Source of the DNA: JABFRJ01 sp031374735
GTDB lineage: Bacteria; Pseudomonadota; Alphaproteobacteria; Rhizobiales; Hyphomicrobiaceae
Assembly: GCA_031374735.1 (NCBI GenBank)
Contig: JANMGQ010000074.1
Location: forward strand, 22,564-86,563
Direction of reading: 5' to 3'
Length of the DNA stretch: 64,000 nucleotides
This document shows positions 36,052-44,956 of this stretch, one piece after another; positions within the stretch are counted from its first letter, which is position 1, and each line of letters starts with the position of its first letter. The notes beneath the pieces were generated by a model. That model was given only the letters and a program-made list of their open reading frames with translations. It had not been told where the DNA came from and did not search any database. The translations under genes were made by a program, and so were the position numbers.

Positions 36052-37137
36052 TCATCCCACCCAAGGCCCGAACTGCAGCCAGGCGGCCGTCAGCACCACC
36101 ATCAGCAGCGACAGTGGCAGGAACACCTTCCAGCCCAGCCGCATCAACTGGTCGTAGCGATAGCGGGGCACAAACGCCTTCACCATGGCGAACATGAAGA
36201 AAACAAAGGTGATTTTCGCCAGGAACCAGATCGGACCGGGAACCCATGTGAACGGCGCAATCGACACGGGCGGCAGCCAACCGCCAAGGAACAGGATGCT
36301 GGTCAGCGCGCACATGGTGACGATGGCCACGTACTCGCCAAGCATGAACAGCAGGTATGGCGTCGAGGCGTATTCGACCATGAAGCCAGCGACGAGCTCC
36401 GACTCAGCCTCCGGCAGGTCGAACGGCGGGCGGTTGGTCTCGGCCAGCGCTGAGATAAAGAAAATCACGAACATCGGGAACAGCGGCAGCCAATGCCAGT
36501 CCAACAGTGACGGTGCGAGGCCCAAGCGCGTGCCGATGCCAGCCGCCTGAGCCGTGACGATCGTGTTCATGTTGAGCGAGCCGACACACAGCAGGACCGT
36601 GATGATCACAAAGCCGATCGAGACCTCGTAGGACACCATCTGCGCGGCTGACCGCAGCGAGCCGAGGAAGGCGTATTTGGAGTTGGAAGCCCAGCCGCCG
36701 ATGATGACCCCGTAGACGCCGAGTGACGAAATCGCGAAGATGTAGAGGATGCCGACGTTGAGGTTCGATACGGCCATGCCGTTGCCGACGGGCACGACAG
36801 CCCACGCCGCCAGTGCCAGAATGGCTGTCACCAGGGGCGCCAACAGGAACAGGCCCTTGTCGGCGCCGGCCGGGATCAGCGGCTCCTTGAGCACGAATTT
36901 GAGCAGGTCAGCGAACGATTGCAACAGACCAAACGGTCCAACAACGTTCGGACCACGCCGCAGTTGCACGGCCGCCCACACCTTGCGGTCCATGAGCAGC
37001 AGATACGCGACGATGACGAGCAGCACAGCCAGCAGCAGGAAGCTGACGCCGACGTAATAGGCGAGCCACAAGACGGCCGTGCCCCATTCTGCCCAGAAAG
37101 ATTGTAGTGTGCTCACGTATCCGCCCTCACCGCCCAT
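36052..37137 (-). CDS. nuoH: NADH-quinone oxidoreductase subunit H
   Basis: A 361-residue membrane subunit that forms part of the quinone chamber: MDRKVWAAVQLRRGPNVVGP, LKEPLIPAGADKGLFLLAP, the loop ETNRPPFDLPEAESELVAGF and the final FVPRYRYDQLMRLGWKVFLP. It is complete. A GTG at 37116 is an alternative start that removes seven residues. Directly upstream on the same strand lies the broken ParE gene, not nuoG. Confidence 0.97.
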   Translation of the reverse strand: MGGEGGYVSTLQSFWAEWGTAVLWLAYYVGVSFLLLAVLLVIVAYLLLMDRKVWAAVQLRRGPNVVGPFGLLQSFADLLKFVLKEPLIPAGADKGLFLLAPLVTAILALAAWAVVPVGNGMAVSNLNVGILYIFAISSLGVYGVIIGGWASNSKYAFLGSLRSAAQMVSYEVSIGFVIITVLLCVGSLNMNTIVTAQAAGIGTRLGLAPSLLDWHWLPLFPMFVIFFISALAETNRPPFDLPEAESELVAGFMVEYASTPYLLFMLGEYVAIVTMCALTSILFLGGWLPPVSIAPFTWVPGPIWFLAKITFVFFMFAMVKAFVPRYRYDQLMRLGWKVFLPLSLLMVVLTAAWLQFGPWVG

Positions 37138-37237
37138 CTCGGCGCATCGGGTAGCACTGTTAGCGGGTCGGCGGGAAGGCGTCGCGGTGGCGGATCGGCG
37201 CGGCTGGTGCGCGAACTCGCGCCAAAAAAAGTGGTTA

Positions 37238-37549
37238 TCACTCCGCTTCGCCCCTTACCATCTTGCGCGTGATCCGGCGCTTGCCGTCGATGATGCGGGC
37301 CACCTCGATGTCTCGATCATGGATGCGAAACAGCACCGTTTAGGGCCACCTTATTGGCCACGAGTAAATCCCTGGCCCCAAATTTGGGCGCCTCCGCCCG
37401 ACACCCGGAAATTGTGCAAGTCGCAACAGTGAAACTTGAATATCCCGGGTCACGTCATGCGCAACACGAGGCCCATTGTTAGCGATGATCGTTCGCGTTA
37501 TCCGTCTGATGTCAGCCTGCGCAGCAAGTGCATAGAACACTTGCCCCAT
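37238..37549 (-). pseudogene. ParE/RelE-type toxin with an in-frame stop
   Basis: The frame from 37549 reads MGQVFYALAAQADIRRITRT, then LLRLAQFPGVGRRRPNLGPG, a normal ParE core, and is cut after 69 residues by TAA at 37340-37342. The same frame continues as TVLFRIHDRDIEVARIIDGK and on to a TGA at 37238. This is exactly the C-terminal strand and helix (FYRxxxxxIEVxRILDGxR) that ParE needs for toxicity. Restoring that one codon would give a 103-residue toxin, so a single nonsense change inactivated it. It starts 1 base after the antitoxin stop, the usual antitoxin-toxin order. Confidence 0.8.
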
Positions 37550-37550
37550 G

Positions 37551-37811
37551 TCACGCTTTTCCGTCGATCATGTTTCCGTCGATCATGGATTTGACGTCAG
37601 CCCAGACCTCTTCGTGCGAAACACGTTCACCCCGATCGAGCTGCGCCACCGCCTCATCAACGAGGGGCTTGGCCCAGCTCAGATCACCATCCTCGTCGGC
37701 GACCAATTGCTCGATTGCTGATGCCAACGCGTGTTCCACGTTATCGAACATGCCTGCTGCGACGAGTGCGCGAAGTTTCGTTTCATGTTCGCTATTTAGC
37801 GTGTTTGTCAT
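37551..37811 (-). CDS. ParD-like antitoxin
   Basis: An 86-residue protein with a ParD-like start (HETKLRALVAAGMFDNVEHALASA) and an acidic, flexible C-terminus that would wrap the toxin. The very end reads MIDGNMIDGKA because of a 15-bp tandem duplication (37558-37587). It is intact while its toxin partner is broken. The pair is inserted between nuoG and nuoH on the same strand, so it is read within the complex I operon. Confidence 0.7.
   Translation of the reverse strand: MTNTLNSEHETKLRALVAAGMFDNVEHALASAIEQLVADEDGDLSWAKPLVDEAVAQLDRGERVSHEEVWADVKSMIDGNMIDGKA
37558..37587. repeat. Perfect 15-bp tandem duplication in the antitoxin gene
   Basis: TTTCCGTCGATCATG occurs at 37558-37572 and again at 37573-37587. 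The unit is a multiple of three, so the reading frame is kept and five residues are duplicated near the antitoxin C-terminus. Confidence 0.95.
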
Positions 37812-37868
37812 GCTGGAAATTAACCGCGCAACGTGTTTGCGTCAACAGCTCGACCGCATGCCCCGAGA

Positions 37869-39926
37869 TCACTCCGCCGCCTGCTTCATTCCACCGGCTT
37901 GCGCCTTCAGGACAGACAATTCAGCCATGATTGCTGACGCGCGCGAGATCGGATTGGTTAGATAATAATCAGCAACCGTCGCCTTGAACGGCACATTGGT
38001 CATCGTGCCGGCCGCCGCCATGAGACCACGCACCGCCGCCGGATCGGCAGTCGAGACAGAGCCGAGGCGGGCCAACTGCGGCGCCGCTTTGTACATTTCA
38101 GCACGAAGCGCGGCCAACGTATCGAACGGCAGCGTCTGGCCAACTTCGGCCGAGAGCGCCCGCAGGATCGCCCAGTCTTCCTTGGCTTCGCCCGGGGCGA
38201 AGGCGGCTTTCGCCGTCATCTGCGCGCGTCCCTCGAGGTTGGCGTAGGTCGCGCTCTTTTCCGTGTAGGCCGCGCCCGGCAGAATCACGTCGGCCCGCAT
38301 GGCGCCGGCATCGCCGTGGCTGCCCTGGTAGATAACGAAGGCCTGGCCGAGCGCCTTCATGTCAAACTCGTCAGCGCCGAGCAGGTACACCACTTCGGCC
38401 CCCGTCAGGCTGTCCATACCTTTCGGCGAGACCAGGCCGAGATCGAGGCCGGCGACGCGCGAGGCGGCCGCGTGGATGACGTTGAAGCCGTTCCAGCCGT
38501 CCTTGATGCAGCCGAGCGCGGCAGCTGCTTTCGCGGCTGTGCCGAGGATTGACGCGCCATCCGCACGCGCATAAGCGCCTGGGCCAATGATGAACATCGG
38601 CTTCTGCTTCTGTGCCGGTGCGTGGTCAACAAACTTGGCCAGCGCTTCGGGACCGGTGCCCAGGTGCGTATACTCATAGCCAAGGTCGACTTTGTCGCCG
38701 ATGACGCCAATCAGCAGCGCGCCCTGGCGGGTGAGCTTGCGAATGCGGGCGTTCAGGATCGGCGCTTCCAATCGCGGGTTGGAGCCGATGATCATGATTG
38801 CATCGGCCTGCTCAATGCCGGCGATCGTCGAGTTGAACACATAGCCGGCGCGACCGAACTTCGGATCGAGCTTGGCGCCATCCTGGCGGCATTCGACATT
38901 GGGCGAGCCGAGTTTCGTGAACAGGCTCTTGAGCGCGAACATCTCTTCGGCACCCGCCATATCGCCCGCGACGGCGACGATGCGCTGCGGGTTGGCGGCC
39001 TTCATGCGCTCGGCTATCACCTTCAACGCTTCAGCCCATGTGGCCGGCTGCAGCTTGCCGTTCTTGCGCACATAGGGCTGATCGAGGCGCTGGGTGCGCA
39101 GGCCATCAGCGACGTGGCGGGCCTTGTCGGAAATCCACTCCTCGTTGACGCCATCGTTGTTGCGCGGCAGCACGCGCATGACTTCGCGCCCGCGCACATC
39201 GACGCGAATGTTGGAGCCGACGGCATCCATCACGTCAATCGATTCGTGCTTGGTCATCTCCCAAGGCCGCGCATTGAACGCCCACGGGCGGTGCGTCAGC
39301 GCGCCAACCGGGCATATATCGACCACGTTGGCCGACAGCTCCGACATCATCCCCTTCTCGAGGTACGTGGTGATCTCCATGTCCTCGCCGCGGCCGATAG
39401 CTCCCAGCTCTTCAACGCCAGCGACTTCAGTCATGAAGCGGACGCAGCGCGTGCATTGGATGCAGCGCGTCATCATGGTCTTGATCAGCGGGCCGAGGTT
39501 CTTTTCTTCCACCGCGCGTTTGTTCTCATCATAGCGTGTGCCGCCGCGGCCGAAATGCAGCGCCTGGTCCTGCAGATCGCACTCGCCGGCCTGGTCGCAG
39601 ATCGGGCAATCCAAGGGGTGATTGATCAGCAGAAACTCCATCACCCCCTCGCGCGCCTTCTTGGTCACGGCGGACTGGGTGTTGATGACCCAGGGAGTGC
39701 CATCCTTCTTGGGCGGCAGATCATTCACGCCAAGTGCGCACGACGCCTGCGGCTTCGGCATGCCGACGACCTCAACGAGGCACATGCGGCAGTTGCCGGC
39801 AATCGACAGCCGCTCATGGTAGCAAAAGCGCGGGATCGACACCCCAACCTGCTCGCAGGCCTGGATGAGCGTCAGGCCGTCTTCGACCTCGACGTCGCGG
39901 CCGTCGATGATGAGCTTCTTCGGCAT
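37869..39926 (-). CDS. nuoG: NADH-quinone oxidoreductase subunit G
   Basis: A 685-residue iron-sulfur subunit of complex I. It has the N-terminal 2Fe-2S ligands in FCYHERLSIAGNCRMCLVEV, the N5-type NHPLDCPICDQAGECDLQDQ, the 4Fe-4S ligands in CIQCTRCVRF and VDICPVGALT, and then the molybdopterin-oxidoreductase-like large domain (IAVAGDMAGAEEMFALKSLF). Its length fits alphaproteobacteria. The ATG at 39926 starts MPKKLIIDGRDVEVEDGLTL; the frame runs to 40013. No nuoF lies upstream. Confidence 0.96.
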   Translation of the reverse strand: MPKKLIIDGRDVEVEDGLTLIQACEQVGVSIPRFCYHERLSIAGNCRMCLVEVVGMPKPQASCALGVNDLPPKKDGTPWVINTQSAVTKKAREGVMEFLLINHPLDCPICDQAGECDLQDQALHFGRGGTRYDENKRAVEEKNLGPLIKTMMTRCIQCTRCVRFMTEVAGVEELGAIGRGEDMEITTYLEKGMMSELSANVVDICPVGALTHRPWAFNARPWEMTKHESIDVMDAVGSNIRVDVRGREVMRVLPRNNDGVNEEWISDKARHVADGLRTQRLDQPYVRKNGKLQPATWAEALKVIAERMKAANPQRIVAVAGDMAGAEEMFALKSLFTKLGSPNVECRQDGAKLDPKFGRAGYVFNSTIAGIEQADAIMIIGSNPRLEAPILNARIRKLTRQGALLIGVIGDKVDLGYEYTHLGTGPEALAKFVDHAPAQKQKPMFIIGPGAYARADGASILGTAAKAAAALGCIKDGWNGFNVIHAAASRVAGLDLGLVSPKGMDSLTGAEVVYLLGADEFDMKALGQAFVIYQGSHGDAGAMRADVILPGAAYTEKSATYANLEGRAQMTAKAAFAPGEAKEDWAILRALSAEVGQTLPFDTLAALRAEMYKAAPQLARLGSVSTADPAAVRGLMAAAGTMTNVPFKATVADYYLTNPISRASAIMAELSVLKAQAGGMKQAAE

Positions 39927-40224
39927 CCGGCATCGCCCCAAACTGCGCTGGACGTACGGCACACGGGAACACGAGGCCGCAAGGCCACGCGCGAACCAGA
40001 TCGCCACACGCACGCGTCAGCCTCTACAATGGCAGGGCGGCCAATGCCAGTGCGACAATTCGGGAGCTCTTACACCAGCGGCCACTCGGTATCCAGGTAT
40101 GCCCGTCGCGCAGTGGTGCGACCGGCATACACCCGCCTGCGCAGGCCGATGCCCCAGGACTTGCATCTGGCCTGGACCAGAGGATAACGCTCCCTGGACG
40201 AGATTGCACAGGGATACACGAGCC

Positions 40225-40752
40225 ATGGCGACGGCCGCACACCTGCCGGGCTTTACCGGCATCGATCACATCGGGCTGACGGTTCCAAATCTGGAGGAGG
40301 CAACCTGCTTCTTCACAAGCTTGCTTGGCGCCGAGGTCCTCTACGATGTCGGGCCATTTGAGAGCCCGGACGATTGGATGGCGTCTCACCTCGCCGTGCA
40401 TCCGCGCGCGCGCATCAACAAGATCCGCGTTCTGCGCTGCGGCAATGGCCCCGTGCTCGAGCTGTTTGAATTCAAGGCGCCCGATCAGGCGACGGCGCTG
40501 CCCAAGAACTCCGACCACGGCGGCTGGCACATGGCCCTCTACGTCGAGGACATGGAACGGGCTCTCGCGGCACTGAAGACCCACGACATCTCGATCCAGT
40601 CCGGCCCGGTCGAAATGACGGAAGGACCGAGCCAAGGATTGACGTGGCTCTACTTCAAGACGCCGTGGGGCCAGCAGATGGAACTGGTCAGCTATCCCGG
40701 TGGACTTGCCGCCTACAATGGGCTGCGCGAGGTGTGGAGACCGCGGACGTGA
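40225..40752 (+). CDS. VOC-family protein
   Basis: A 175-residue glyoxalase-fold protein. It begins FTGIDHIGLTVPNLEEATCF, where the histidine is a usual metal ligand, with a central HGGWHMALYVEDMERALAAL and a closing TPWGQQMELVSYPGG with the metal-binding glutamate. It may be a dioxygenase, an isomerase or an epimerase. It is the first of three closely packed plus-strand genes; its stop overlaps the next GTG start by four bases. Confidence 0.86.
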   Translation: MATAAHLPGFTGIDHIGLTVPNLEEATCFFTSLLGAEVLYDVGPFESPDDWMASHLAVHPRARINKIRVLRCGNGPVLELFEFKAPDQATALPKNSDHGGWHMALYVEDMERALAALKTHDISIQSGPVEMTEGPSQGLTWLYFKTPWGQQMELVSYPGGLAAYNGLREVWRPRT

Positions 40753-41246
40753 AGCCACAGTGGCACCATGTGCGAGGGCGCGGACTGCTGCTCAGCCTGG
40801 CAGCCTTTGCGATGCTGCTCGTCGCGCTCACTGTTGCGCCGCTGGCGCTGACGGCGGGTGCCGTCTGGTTCATGTGGCGGCTGATCAGCTACAGCACCGG
40901 CACAGTGGTCGACGCCGAAATCGTGGAGTGGCATCACGAGCGCCAAGGCGAGCACGCCAGTGCGACCGTCGCCTACGCCAGGATGCACTTTGCCGATGCC
41001 AATGGCCGCGAGCGACTGGTTACCTCCAGCGTCGGCCTGCCCGCCGACCCGGCAGCGCCAGGTCTCGATCCACTGCCCGAGGGACCCATTCGCCTGCGCT
41101 ATCGCCAATGGCCTTTCCTTGCTCTCGAAGACGATCGAGGCGTTTGGTTTTCAGGCCCGACCATCCTGCTCGGCGCAGCGATCCTCGGCACAATGCTGAA
41201 GCTCCTGTTTCGTTTTTCGCCAGTGGCCTGGATTATGGGGACGTGA
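40749..41246 (+). CDS. DUF3592-like membrane protein
   Basis: A 165-residue protein with an N-terminal membrane hairpin (LLLSLAAFAMLLVALTVAPL, ALTAGAVWFMWRLISY), a small beta-rich extracytoplasmic domain (TVVDAEIVEWHHERQGEHAS, FADANGRERLVTSSVGLP, IRLRYRQWPFLAL) and a C-terminal membrane segment. The pattern resembles DUF3592. The GTG start overlaps the VOC stop by four bases. Function unknown. Confidence 0.6.
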   Translation: MKPQWHHVRGRGLLLSLAAFAMLLVALTVAPLALTAGAVWFMWRLISYSTGTVVDAEIVEWHHERQGEHASATVAYARMHFADANGRERLVTSSVGLPADPAAPGLDPLPEGPIRLRYRQWPFLALEDDRGVWFSGPTILLGAAILGTMLKLLFRFSPVAWIMGT

Positions 41247-41252
41247 GGCCAC

Positions 41253-41741
41253 ATGAGCATCATCATCAGGCCGGCGACACAGCACGATCTGCTTGCCGTC
41301 CGCATGCAGCTCATTGAGACGTGGCACGCAACCTACGACACCATCTACGGCCCTGAACTCGTGCGCGACATCACGCGCAAATGGCATTCGTTGACAGCCC
41401 TGGCCGAGCAACTCGGCGCAACCGACGGCATTTTTCTGCTGGCCAAGGAAGACGGGCAGGTCCTCGCCTCAAGTTATGCCCAACTGGAGGGAGATACGGC
41501 CAAGCTTTTCAGGCTTTATGTGCACCCCAAGGCCCAGCGCCGAGGCCTCGGTCAACGGCTCATGGATGAAACCTTTCTCCGTTTCCCCGGAGCTTTGAAG
41601 CATCGCTTGGAAGTGGAGCCGAGAAATACCGCCGCGATCAGCTTTTATGAGCACGTGAGATTTGTTCGCTGCGGTGAGATCCCCGACACGGGGAGGCCGG
41701 CTGGCATTGCCGCCTACATCTACGAACGTGCACGCTCTTGA
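41253..41741 (+). CDS. GNAT-family N-acetyltransferase
   Basis: A 162-residue acetyltransferase with the acetyl-CoA motif LFRLYVHPKAQRRGLGQRLM (motif A, with the Q/RxxGxG/A pattern as QRRGLG) and EVEPRNTAAISFYEHVRFVR as motif B. The N-terminal DLLAVRMQLIETWHATYDTI is typical of the group. The acceptor substrate is unknown. It lies 6 bases after the DUF3592-like gene. Confidence 0.88.
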   Translation: MSIIIRPATQHDLLAVRMQLIETWHATYDTIYGPELVRDITRKWHSLTALAEQLGATDGIFLLAKEDGQVLASSYAQLEGDTAKLFRLYVHPKAQRRGLGQRLMDETFLRFPGALKHRLEVEPRNTAAISFYEHVRFVRCGEIPDTGRPAGIAAYIYERARS

Positions 41742-41968
41742 AAGGAGACTGCGAGCGGCGTGTCGACGCAGATGCTTCCAGCTCGACGTCTGGCGCGCCG
41801 TGCATCAGGACCAGCGCCACCAACCCGCCATCCGTGCATATGTTGCAGGTTCGACCCCGCCCCGCCCAGCAGTCTCTTGAGCTTGCACCCGCATGCCGGT
41901 AACGTCTCGGTATCGACAATCGGAAGCGCGGCCCTGGCTGCGCATTCCGGGACGACTGGGAGGCCTCC

Positions 41969-43465
41969 ATGATACGTACCATCTGCCGACTCACACGTGC
42001 TGCCGCGCTGTTGGCCGTCCTCGGGCTGCCAGCGCAGGCGCAAGTGCTGCAACTGGGCGTCGACGGCAACCCTGTTGGGCTTGATCCGCACCTGGTGACG
42101 GCGTTCAACAGTTTCCAGATCGTCAACGGCACGATCTATGAGGGCTTGACCGCCATCGACAAGGACCTGCGCACGGCGCCGGGGCTCGCCGAAAAGTGGG
42201 ACGTGTCTGCCGACGCTAAAACGTATACATTCACACTGCGCGCCAATGCCAAGTTCCACGACGGCAGCGCCATGACGGCCGAGGATGCCGCCGCCAGTTT
42301 GAAGCGCGTGATGGGCAAGGAGATCGCCTCACCGCTGGCGAGCCGCCTTGCTGCGGTCGACACTGTGGAAAGCCCCAATGCCACGACGCTGATCGTGAAG
42401 CTGAAAGAGCCGTCAGCGCCCCTGCTGACGTCGCTGGCGCTGATCGCCGTGGTGCCGAAAGCGTTCGAGACCAACAAAGATGCGCTGCAGAAGGCGCCCG
42501 TCGGAACTGGCCCGTTCAAGTTCAAGGAATGGCAGCCGAACGGCTTCATCGAACTCGAAAAACACGCGGGCTATTGGTCGGCTGGCAAACCGGCAGCGGC
42601 CGGCGTGAAGTTCAATATCGTGCCCGAAAGTGCGACCCGTCAGGTGGGCCTTAACTCCGGCCAATATACCATGCTGCCCAACATCGACGCGGCAACGGCG
42701 CTGCAGCTGAAGGGCCGCCCCGGTATCACCATCAGCGAGACCCTGGAACTCGCCTACACGCTGGTCGGCATGAACACGTCGAAGGCGCCGTTCGACAATC
42801 CGAAAGTGCGCGAAGCCTTGAATTACGCGCTCAACCGCGGCGAGATTGTGCAGGCCGCTTTGTTCGGCGCTGGCGTACCGGGCGGCCCGCTGTCGCCAGC
42901 ACTGAAGGACTGGGCCGTCGATGTGAAGGACTTCGCCTGCTACGCGCACTCGAAGGACAAGGCGCAGGCGCTGCTGAAAGAGGCGGGCGTAACTCCTGCC
43001 ATCACGCTGCTGGTACTGCCGCGGCAGGACATCAAGGACATCGCGCAAGTCGTCCAGCAACAACTGCAAAACGCAGGCTTCAAGGTTGAACTCAAGATCC
43101 CCGAGATCGGCCAGTTTGTGAAGGATTGGCGCGAGTCGAACTTTGACGCCTTCGTCTCGACCAACGCGGGCAGCCCGGAGCCGGACGACTACTTCTTCCG
43201 CACCTTCAAGACCGGCGGCTCGACGAACGTGTTCAAATACTCGAACCCGGACCTCGACAAACTGCTTGACGAGGGCCGCTCGACGATCGCGCAGGCCGGC
43301 CGCAAGGCCGCCTACGACAAGGTACAGAACATCCTCGCCTGCAGCGGCCCGATCGCGCACATCGCGTACGGCCAGCTGTTCACCGCGAGCCGTGCCAACA
43401 TCTCGGGCTTTGACATCATTGCCAACCGCTCGCTGTCGAGCCTCGCAAATGTCGCACAGAAGTAG
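41969..43465 (+). CDS. ABC transporter binding protein, peptide/nickel family 5
   Basis: A 498-residue secreted protein: signal peptide MIRTICRLTRAAALLAVLGL ending at AQAQ, then LQLGVDGNPVGLDPHLVTAF and the family-5 block TAPGLAEKWDVSADAKTYTF followed by LRANAKFHDGSAMTAEDAAA. Members deliver di- and oligopeptides, nickel, opines or sugars to an ABC importer. No permease or ATPase gene is beside it, so it is an orphan here. The 227 bases on its left show nothing recognisable. Confidence 0.9.
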   Translation: MIRTICRLTRAAALLAVLGLPAQAQVLQLGVDGNPVGLDPHLVTAFNSFQIVNGTIYEGLTAIDKDLRTAPGLAEKWDVSADAKTYTFTLRANAKFHDGSAMTAEDAAASLKRVMGKEIASPLASRLAAVDTVESPNATTLIVKLKEPSAPLLTSLALIAVVPKAFETNKDALQKAPVGTGPFKFKEWQPNGFIELEKHAGYWSAGKPAAAGVKFNIVPESATRQVGLNSGQYTMLPNIDAATALQLKGRPGITISETLELAYTLVGMNTSKAPFDNPKVREALNYALNRGEIVQAALFGAGVPGGPLSPALKDWAVDVKDFACYAHSKDKAQALLKEAGVTPAITLLVLPRQDIKDIAQVVQQQLQNAGFKVELKIPEIGQFVKDWRESNFDAFVSTNAGSPEPDDYFFRTFKTGGSTNVFKYSNPDLDKLLDEGRSTIAQAGRKAAYDKVQNILACSGPIAHIAYGQLFTASRANISGFDIIANRSLSSLANVAQK

Positions 43466-43623
43466 GTTTGGGCTCCTAGTGCGCGAAGCTCAAAGCTCGC
43501 AATAGTCGTTGATTGGCGCATGTTTCGATCCATGGCCGCTTGACAGCGCAGGCGTTCGGGCGTCTGGCACGCGGACTTGCAGTGGCCAGCTGGAACGGCC
43601 GGCCTTAAACGGACCCGCTCGAC

Positions 43624-44196
43624 ATGCAAAGCGCCATTACGCCCGCCGCCGCGCGCACGCGCTTGATCGAGCTGATCCGCCGCCGCTCCTATGGCACGGG
43701 CGTGCAGATCAGGCTCGCTTCTGGCCGCATGTCAGACTTCTACTTCAATCTCAAGCCGACCATGATGGACCCGCAGGGCGCGCATCTGCTGGCCCTCCTT
43801 ATCATCGACGCTCTGAAAGACGACACCATCGACGCTGTCGGCGGGCTCGAAATTGGTGCCGTGCCGCTGGCTGCCGCCGTTGCCGCCATCAGCCATGCCG
43901 AGGGGCACAATTTGCCGGCCTTCTTTATCCGCAAGCAGACCAAAGACCACGGCACCAAGAGCCTGGTTGAAGGCCTCGTCAAAGGTGAAACGTTGGCTGG
44001 CAAGCGCGTCGCAATCCTGGAGGACGTAACGACCACAGGCGGGTCCGCGCTCAAGGCCATAGAGACGGTGCGCGCCGAAGGCGCAGACGTCGTTTGCGTG
44101 CTGACCTGTGTCGATCGTCAAGAAGGCGCAGCCGAGGCCTTCGAAGCTGCAGGCGTGCCATTCCGCGCCATCCTCACGCGATCGGATTTCAATTGA
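43624..44196 (+). CDS. pyrE: Orotate phosphoribosyltransferase
   Basis: A 190-residue phosphoribosyltransferase. It has LASGRMSDFYFNLKPTMMDP at the N-terminus, a flexible loop FFIRKQTKDHGTKSLVEG and the PRPP-binding motif VAILEDVTTTGGSALKAIE. It attaches orotate to PRPP in pyrimidine synthesis. It stands alone, preceded by a 158-base gap. Confidence 0.95.
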   Translation: MQSAITPAAARTRLIELIRRRSYGTGVQIRLASGRMSDFYFNLKPTMMDPQGAHLLALLIIDALKDDTIDAVGGLEIGAVPLAAAVAAISHAEGHNLPAFFIRKQTKDHGTKSLVEGLVKGETLAGKRVAILEDVTTTGGSALKAIETVRAEGADVVCVLTCVDRQEGAAEAFEAAGVPFRAILTRSDFN

Positions 44197-44314
44197 GTGG
44201 TCATTTATTTGTGATGTGATCACATAGCCGTTCGTCGATCCAGCGTAGAGGCAGCCCGTACACCCGAGTGTGCAGTAGACACGTCGTAAAGACACCACAC
44301 ATCGGGAGTGACTT

Positions 44315-44845
44315 ATGATTCATGTTCTCAAACGCGCCGCCGCGGCGGCCGTTGTGCTTGCAGCTTCAACCACTTGGGCTACCGCTCAGGACATCGTTGA
44401 TACTGCCGTGAAGGCGGGTTCGTTCAACACCCTCGTCACCGCGGTCAAGGCCGCAGGCTTGGTCGACACACTGAAAGGCAAAGGCCCCTTCACCGTGTTC
44501 GCGCCGACCGATGACGCCTTCAAAAAGCTGCCGCCAGCCACACTCGCCAGCCTACTCAAGCCGGAAAACAAGAAGACCCTGACCTCCATCCTCACCTATC
44601 ACGTGGTGGCAGGAGACTATCCGGCAGCGCGCATTCTGAAGCCCAAGGCCAAGAGCTACGGTCTGAAGTCGGTCGAAGGTTCATCGATCGCCGTCAACAA
44701 GTCGAAGGGCGTCGTGGTTTCCGGAGCAACCGTCAGCAAGACGGATATCAAGACCAGCAATGGTACGATCCACGTCATCGACAGCGTGATGCTGCCCCCG
44801 AAGGTCAAGGCCGCACTTGCCGCGCCGGCAAAGAAGAAACACTGA
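44315..44845 (+). CDS. Secreted fasciclin (FAS1) domain protein
   Basis: A 176-residue exported protein with signal peptide AAAAAVVLAASTTWATAQ and one FAS1 domain: FNTLVTAVKAAGLVDTLKGK, GPFTVFAPTDDAFKKLPP (H1 region) and VHIDS-like NGTIHVIDSVMLPP (H2). A basic tail AAPAKKKH follows. Bacterial FAS1 proteins are adhesive or cell-surface proteins. It is a single gene. Confidence 0.92.
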   Translation: MIHVLKRAAAAAVVLAASTTWATAQDIVDTAVKAGSFNTLVTAVKAAGLVDTLKGKGPFTVFAPTDDAFKKLPPATLASLLKPENKKTLTSILTYHVVAGDYPAARILKPKAKSYGLKSVEGSSIAVNKSKGVVVSGATVSKTDIKTSNGTIHVIDSVMLPPKVKAALAAPAKKKH

Positions 44846-44956
44846 GCTCCGTCGGCTCCAGGGCTGCGTAAACTTGCGGGGGTGGTTGCCATTGGCTGCC
44901 GCCCCTGTTTGCGTCGCGCCAGATGTTGATCGTCGCGGTCGCGACCACAACGCCAA

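Noticed and set aside
38622..40187. A 521-residue plus-strand frame opposite nuoG
   Set aside because: It is antisense to nuoG over its whole useful length and carries no domain; GC-rich codon bias keeps it open.
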